From NCBI GenBank assembly GCA_000333855.2, contig CM007319.1, forward strand, positions 792,653 through 856,652: DNA of 64,000 nucleotides, read 5' to 3'. The stretch's first letter is position 1. Every line of letters begins with the position of its first letter. Below are positions 59,201 to 64,000 of the stretch, in pieces. A program made the translations under genes and the position numbers. The notes beneath the pieces are model-generated. The model was not told the DNA's origin, made no database searches, and worked only from the letters and a program-made list of their open reading frames with translations. This DNA is from Endotrypanum monterogeii. Taxonomy: Eukaryota; Euglenozoa; Kinetoplastea; Trypanosomatida; Trypanosomatidae.

Positions 59201-60559
59201 TGACAGAGGTACGGCTGAGAGCGTGACAAGTATAAATGGTTTCGTAGCCCGAGAGGGGGACTACATAATATCACCGCGCGCTCGTATTCAGTTTACCTTC
59301 ATCTGGTAACTGACTCAAGCAGCGCTGGCGTCTCGGTGCGCGTATTATTATTTGTTCTCGATCTGTGTGTGTATGTGTGTGTGTATCATGGTATGCCGAT
59401 GAGGGCTAGACATGATGCGCTTTGCCCTACTAGGGGTGGGGTTCACGGCTCTTAAAAATTTCCCTTTTTTTTTGCTTACCCAACGCTAATCATATAGATA
59501 ATTTTTCACACAAAGGAAGCACACCCTGAGGCGTGCGCAGGCGCCACACATACACACACACTCGTGAGCATACACTCATTTTCACACTCCTACGCACAAC
59601 TATTCATGATAAAAGCGGGCTGGAAACAGAGAAAGCAGCTCCCTATCGATCTCTGTTGCTGTCCTTAGCTTTCCCGCGCCTTCCCTTCCCTTTCCCTTTT
59701 ACGCGAAGACGCAACCGCACCGATTTACGCGGAAGGGTAAGGGGTGCAATGTTTGTTGGCAATTCTCTCTTCACACATCCCGAGCTCTCAGGGCTCAAAG
59801 ATCTTATTGGGGAGGGGATGAAGAGGGGAGGGATCGCTGCTCGGGTTCCTCTGTTCTCTGCACGAGAAATTTCTTCGCGCCGTGACCACAGAGCCCCAGA
59901 GCCGTGAAGAGGGAGGTGGAAAGACATGTTACCGGGGGATGGCGCCTGTGGCTGCGACGTGATTCTCATTGTCCCTCTTTTTATCCGCATACTTCGTTTT
60001 GCTTATCGCTCTCCTTAAATGGAGATAATGTGTTCACGTTCTCATTCGATACTTTCTGTGTCTTATCACCGGCATCAGCGCGCCATTTCCTGCTTCTCGC
60101 CTGCCTCTGATCTCACGTTTTTGGATTCATATATATATCTCATACATACGCTTCAATATATATAATCTTTAGCGACTAAGTTTATAGCGCAGTGCTGTGC
60201 TAGTCTCCAGGCGTGATCGAGGCACATCTTGGAGTGATCCTTTTTTCCTTTTCACGGGGACGTGTAGAGGTGTGCGTGCGTGCGTGTGTGTGAGGGAGGA
60301 TATGTATGTATATGTAAGCATCCAGTTTCTCTATTCCAAAATCGCCCTTTCTTCACTCAGACGTCCAACGCTTCTGTCATTCCGTGCTGGAGCGGTCTAG
60401 TCTCATAAAACACCCAACATGCCGTAGTTCTACACACACACACACATACACACACATACATACACATACACCTGTCTGCGTACATACGTGGGTTGGCAGG
60501 TGCCTGTACCTAGTTGCAAGCGAGTAGTGTCTGCTGTTATCCCACGCACACGAATGCTT

Positions 60560-60577
60560 GGTGTTTCTTGTGTTTAG
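60560..60577 (+). promoter_or_regulatory. Pyrimidine tract and acceptor of PARN
   Basis: GGTGTTTCTTGTGTTT is followed by AG at 60576-60577. The ATG at 60595 lies 17 bases downstream. Confidence 0.55.
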
Positions 60578-60594
60578 AATACTGATAGGCAGAA

Positions 60595-62646
60595 ATGAAC
60601 ATTATAGAGATCACCAATCGAAATGCGACGGAGCTGGTGCCTTATCTGGACACGCTTTTGCGTGGTTGCACATTCTTCGCGGTGGACTTGGAGTTCTCTG
60701 GGATTGATCAAGACGGGAGGTCGGACTGCGATGCTCCAGAGCAGGCGATTCGCTCGCTCGTGCGGGAGCCTGCTGACCTGTATCCGGAGAAGCTCGAGGC
60801 TCTCAAGCCGTACACTATGATGCAGATCGGAATATCCGTCTTCACTGAGGCGGCGGCTGGTGACGCAATAAAAACCTCGAAGGCAAAAGAAAAATCCGCT
60901 TCCGCAGCGATGTCTGGTGCCGCTGCCTATCTGCACAACGAACTCTCCGAATTTCTCAAAACCGAAGTAGACATCATTACCAATACCGAAACCATTACCG
61001 TAGTAAATAATTTTTTTGTCGATTTGAAAAGCAAGGCCAAGGGTCTCAGGGCTGCACTGCAGTACGTGGCCGAGAGGATGGTTGCTGTGACACAGCTGCT
61101 TGAGGCCACCACAAGCGCTCCTTTAAGTGTCCAAGAGACATCAAACATTGTGAAAGATCAGTCGATTGTCGCTGTGTCTCGACATTACCGTTTTCTGAAA
61201 GCGCTGAGCGGCGCACTTTTGAGATACGGCAGAGAAGGCACCGAGAGCCGTGCAACCAAGACATCGGCATCTGCGGAGTCGTCGGTGGTACGCTACAATG
61301 TGCAGACTTTTTTTGCCATGATGTTTCCGACTCCCGATGACTCTGCCGCGGCTGTCGCACTGAACATTAACACTGCTGAGTTCCTCGTCAAGAACGAGAT
61401 GGATTTGACGCGCTGGATCAAGGAAGGACTTCGGTTCTCGCCGGTGAAGGTGGCAGCCGCCAGGCTGGCCAAGGAGGCGCTGGAGACAGCGCAGCACCTA
61501 AGTACGATCTCAGAGCCACACACCACGCTGCCACACTACAGGGAATACATTGGCGATAGACTAGACCACCTATTTCCACTCTCGCTAGCTGAACTCCAGC
61601 TGGTGAGATTTGTCCTTGCTCTCTTGAAGGGCAGCTCCACCGATTACGCCCTGGGGAGAGTGGGGCATTTTTACCTGAATGAGCTTCAGTCCCTCATTTC
61701 GGTAGCGCGTGGCGTTGCCCCTGAGTCTGTGCTGCCAGAGACGATCTACACGAAGGAGAAAGTACTGAGGGATGAGACCGAAGCGCTGGCGGCAATCGGT
61801 ATCAAAAAGGTGAACCGAAGATTTGCAAAGATCGCAGACTTCACGGGGGGCTGCAAGACTTCCGAGTCGAGTTTGGTTTCCCACTGTCACGGCGATTTTC
61901 TTTTAGAAACCCTCATGTGTGCCAGCGAGCTGTATGGTAAGTCTATCGTCTTTTTCAACGGCTACACGGATCTCTTCTTCCTGCTGCTCTCTCGTTACGG
62001 CCCGGACAATATGCCGCCTGACCTCTCCTCTTTCAAATCACTGGTGCGACGGCATTTTCCCTCGCTGTACGACACTCGTATCCTCAGCTGTGCTGCTTCG
62101 CTCCAGCACCTGGGCACCTTTACGGGAAGGCTCTCGAGCGTGGTGGATGAGATGCTCAAGTTGAGATGTTTCGCGACGCACGTGTTTTTCACTTACGACT
62201 CGTTGGTATCTGGCGGCTCTGAGGCCACGCAGCACCTCATTGCGCACAACGCGGGATTTGATGCTTTGCTCACTGGTAAGTTGTTTGCGTTTGCAAAGTA
62301 TGGGCTAGAATGTGCACATGTCAGTCTAAAGAATTATGAGAATCGTTTGGCAACGTACACCACACTGCTGTCAATAGATGTAGAAGGCTCGAAAGATAGT
62401 GCGCTGCCAGAGGTGTCGGACGAGATTTTCTACATGACAAATGAGTCCGGACTGCGTGCGGAAGCCATACATGACACTCTCTTGGCTGATGGTATCACTT
62501 CCTTAGTCATGTACAGAGGTAAGGGATATACTATACAGCCAGTAGCTGATGCGTGTAGGTTATATAACTTAAAAAAAACAGTGGAGCAGCTGCTTAGTGA
62601 AAAGGCGCATACAAAAGTTGATCTGTATCGAGTTTTACTACCCTAA
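60595..62646 (+). CDS. PARN: Poly(A)-specific ribonuclease PARN (DEDDh deadenylase)
   Basis: The protein is 683 residues. PARN removes poly(A) tails from the 3' end as a homodimer. The DEDDh residues are all visible: Asp31 and Glu33 in FFAVDLEFSG, Asp459 in VFFNGYTDLFFLL, and His551 with Asp556 in IAHNAGFDALLTG. The order and spacing agree with human PARN (639 residues), including the PDLSSFKSLVRRHFPSLYDTRIL segment after the third aspartate, described here from its pattern. The region between residues 120 and 330 corresponds to the nucleic-acid-binding (R3H-type) insert of the family and is diverged. Trypanosomes have several PARN paralogues, and I cannot say which this is. No signal peptide is seen; the protein should act in cytoplasm and/or nucleus. 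The start MNIIEITNRNATELV gives the family's normal N-terminus. Confidence 0.93.
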   Translation: MNIIEITNRNATELVPYLDTLLRGCTFFAVDLEFSGIDQDGRSDCDAPEQAIRSLVREPADLYPEKLEALKPYTMMQIGISVFTEAAAGDAIKTSKAKEKSASAAMSGAAAYLHNELSEFLKTEVDIITNTETITVVNNFFVDLKSKAKGLRAALQYVAERMVAVTQLLEATTSAPLSVQETSNIVKDQSIVAVSRHYRFLKALSGALLRYGREGTESRATKTSASAESSVVRYNVQTFFAMMFPTPDDSAAAVALNINTAEFLVKNEMDLTRWIKEGLRFSPVKVAAARLAKEALETAQHLSTISEPHTTLPHYREYIGDRLDHLFPLSLAELQLVRFVLALLKGSSTDYALGRVGHFYLNELQSLISVARGVAPESVLPETIYTKEKVLRDETEALAAIGIKKVNRRFAKIADFTGGCKTSESSLVSHCHGDFLLETLMCASELYGKSIVFFNGYTDLFFLLLSRYGPDNMPPDLSSFKSLVRRHFPSLYDTRILSCAASLQHLGTFTGRLSSVVDEMLKLRCFATHVFFTYDSLVSGGSEATQHLIAHNAGFDALLTGKLFAFAKYGLECAHVSLKNYENRLATYTTLLSIDVEGSKDSALPEVSDEIFYMTNESGLRAEAIHDTLLADGITSLVMYRGKGYTIQPVADACRLYNLKKTVEQLLSEKAHTKVDLYRVLLP

Positions 62647-62754
62647 GATGGGCGTATGGATTAGAGGGGGAGGTTGTGAGATAGGTCTATTGCTAGTACA
62701 GAAAAGAAACCGGAGCTGCTAGCTCGTGCTTCGCGTGCACGTTCACCTGCGTGT

Positions 62755-62771
62755 CCCCCCCCCCCCCCCCC
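62755..62771. repeat. C homopolymer
   Basis: A run of about 17 cytosines in the 3' UTR of PARN. The exact length is prone to sequencing error. Confidence 0.8.
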
Positions 62772-62874
62772 GATTCACGACGGATTGTGACAGGAGCTCG
62801 TGTTGGTCTCTTTTTTTTTAAGCTCTCGGTTTGAGTGCGCACGAGAGATCGGGAGGGAGAGAAAGAGCAGGAGG

Positions 62875-62908
<34 letters not shown>
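62875..62908. repeat. TG dinucleotide microsatellite
   Basis: A GT/TG run of about 16 units in the 3' UTR of PARN. Confidence 0.95.
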
Positions 62909-62909
<1 letters not shown>

Positions 62910-63145
62910 GATAGAAGGGGGCATCTGAGACGGCCTCAAAAGAACCCAGTTGAGAGACTTTCATCTCTTCATAGTTCCTGCACGCTTTCAACAATTACCC
63001 CCAACTTTTCTTCTCTCTCCTCTGCTCTGAGCTGTTTACACCTCATCTCCTCCTCTTTTTTTGTTGTTTTATTTTTCTCCTTTCAAAGAGTTTCATATTC
63101 AGTCGTATTTTCCCCTTTCTTTCTCTCTGCACTCGCAGCTTATTT

Positions 63146-63147
<2 letters not shown>

Positions 63148-63187
<40 letters not shown>
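63148..63187. repeat. AT dinucleotide microsatellite
   Basis: A perfect AT run of 20 units between PARN and the prolidase gene. Confidence 0.95.
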
Positions 63188-63192
<5 letters not shown>

Positions 63193-63392
63193 CTCGTTTG
63201 TGTTCTCTCCCATCCCTCCTCGCACCCGACACGCAGACCACTACGTATTTGTTCTCCGCTGGGCTCGTTTTGTTGAAGGTTCCGTGGAGATAAGCGAAAG
63301 GCGTTTGTCTTTTCTTCCCCTGCGCCCTCGCGTGAGCCCGAATCTGGCGTACGGCGGAGTCTTTCCAGCGGTGTCTTCCCCTTCTCTCACAT

Positions 63393-63394
63393 AG
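63393..63394 (+). promoter_or_regulatory. Predicted spliced-leader acceptor of the prolidase gene
   Basis: A pyrimidine-rich stretch (63374-63390) precedes AG at 63393-63394, leaving a 41-base 5' UTR before the ATG at 63436. Confidence 0.6.
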
Positions 63395-63435
63395 GGTAGT
63401 GTTGTGCTTCTTTTGGCATGCATTCTCAGTGAACA

Positions 63436-64000
63436 ATGTCCGAAGATGATAAGCGTCTGGCGTACCCCTTTCCCATATCCATGGGAATGTATCGGGAGCA
63501 GCGCCAACGCCTAGGGGAATGGTTGCGGCAATCTTTTCCAGAGGGTGGCCATGCTGCGGTGTTGCAGGCCGCTTCCGAGGTACCTGTGAACTCGACAGAC
63601 TGCAATTATTTATTTGTGCAGGAAAGCTTCTTTTATTACCTGTTTGGTGCCGAAATGCCTGACGCCTACGGCGCCGTGCTTGCGGATGGCAGAGGGCTTC
63701 TCTTTATTCCGCGGTTTCCAGCTGATTTCGCAACCTGGATGGGCGCGCTCCCGACGTTGGAGGGGGTGAAGGCACATCTGGAGATGGATGAGGTACATTA
63801 TGTTGAAGATCTGGCGCAGGTTCTGGCGAGCCATGGCGTGCACACCACTGAGGTGTTGAGGGGCACAAACACGGACAGCGGCCTTAATGTCCTGGAGGCA
63901 AAGCTGCCAGAGGGGACAGAACTGAAAAAGTCCACGGGCCACCTTCACCATGCGCTGAGCTCGCAGCGCTGCTTCAAGACAGCTCTGGAGTCTGAGGTAC
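63436..64000 (+). CDS. Xaa-Pro dipeptidase (prolidase), 5' part, cut by the window end
   Basis: The first 188 codons are in the window and the frame is still open at the end. Prolidase (peptidase family M24) hydrolyses dipeptides with C-terminal proline. The visible part is the N-terminal aminopeptidase-P-type domain. It starts with a PFPISMGMYREQRQRLGEWL helix, then AAVLQAASE, the DCNYLFVQESFFYYLFG block (residues about 55-72), a LFIPRFPADFATWMG block (about 90-105), DEVHYVEDLAQVL, a LRGTNTDSG turn (about 143-151) and the LHHALSSQRCFKTALESEV end of the domain. All of these match the eukaryotic PEPD N-terminus in order and spacing. The metal-binding catalytic domain lies beyond the window and cannot be judged. 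No signal peptide is seen, so it is presumably cytosolic. I translated this frame directly from the sequence. Confidence 0.9.
   Translation, partial: MSEDDKRLAYPFPISMGMYREQRQRLGEWLRQSFPEGGHAAVLQAASEVPVNSTDCNYLFVQESFFYYLFGAEMPDAYGAVLADGRGLLFIPRFPADFATWMGALPTLEGVKAHLEMDEVHYVEDLAQVLASHGVHTTEVLRGTNTDSGLNVLEAKLPEGTELKKSTGHLHHALSSQRCFKTALESEV

Larger units (their letters stand above)
57497..60594. other. Long intergenic spacer before PARN
   Basis: The 3.1 kb stretch contains T-runs, AT runs (58193-58219 and 58294-58314), a CA run (59169-59194), CA-rich repeats at 60430-60470 and a short G-rich block (58977-59000). One small frame at 59749-59907 has a pyrimidine tract with AG upstream and is discussed as a finding. 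The PARN acceptor is at 60576-60577. Confidence 0.55.
62647..63435. other. Intergenic spacer between PARN and prolidase
   Basis: The stretch has a C homopolymer (62755-62771), a TG run (62875-62908), T-rich sequence, and an AT run (63148-63187). The tract CCCCTTCTCTCACATAG ends with AG at 63393-63394, the likely acceptor of the next gene. No gene is seen. Confidence 0.6.

Noticed and set aside
1..64000. Search for classical RNA polymerase II promoters, operons with ribosome binding sites, terminators and a strand switch
   Set aside because: The organism is a kinetoplastid and all genes point the same way, so these features are not expected inside the unit and none was seen.

Overview
This is a eukaryotic window from a kinetoplastid, most likely the Leishmania lineage (Leishmaniinae). 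Four things point there. It carries a tandem pair of genes for the kinetoplastid-specific protein KMP-11. All fifteen protein genes that I accept (fourteen complete, one cut by the window end) lie on the + strand, as in a polycistronic transcription unit. No intron is needed in any of them. The genes are separated by 0.8-3.6 kb spacers full of T-runs, pyrimidine tracts followed by AG (spliced-leader acceptor sites) and TG/AT microsatellites. From memory, a KMP-11 pair sits on chromosome 35 of Leishmania, and this window is probably the equivalent region. The species cannot be fixed. KMP-11 here has Lys45 and Gln56, unlike the L. donovani form.

Layout from left to right: two KMP-11 genes (338-616 and 3314-3592); a 292-residue basic conserved hypothetical (5318-6196); a probable mitochondrial methyltransferase-fold protein with a degenerate cofactor motif (7459-8976); a 2,947-residue protein that looks like a divergent ATG2 bridge-type lipid-transfer protein of autophagy (10935-19778); an ATP-grasp ligase resembling carnosine synthase (22213-23814); a DEAH/RHA-type helicase with a very long disordered N-terminus (26902-31716); a second Rossmann/methyltransferase-like protein (33810-35249); a 1,521-residue orphan (36084-40649); a probable mitochondrial hypothetical (41546-43027); a Pam16/Tim16-like protein (44391-45158); a CaMKK-like protein kinase (47820-51167); importin beta-1 (54743-57496); the deadenylase PARN (60595-62646); and the 5' part of a prolidase (63436 to the window end).

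The neighbours do not form a pathway. As usual in trypanosomatids, they are housekeeping and lineage-specific genes that share a transcript and are separated by trans-splicing and polyadenylation. Regulation should therefore sit in the untranslated regions, and I list the best spliced-leader acceptor for most genes. I found no tRNA, rRNA, CRISPR array, intact transposon or strand-switch region. A GC-rich, non-coding island at about 24540-25100 may be a remnant of a degenerate retroposon.

I did not find a convincing new multi-gene system. The most interesting items are single genes: the ATG2-like giant, the carnosine-synthase-like ATP-grasp enzyme, two methyltransferase-like proteins that may have lost or altered cofactor binding, the non-RD CaMKK with large inserts, the helicase with a DEFH box, and the large orphan at 36084.
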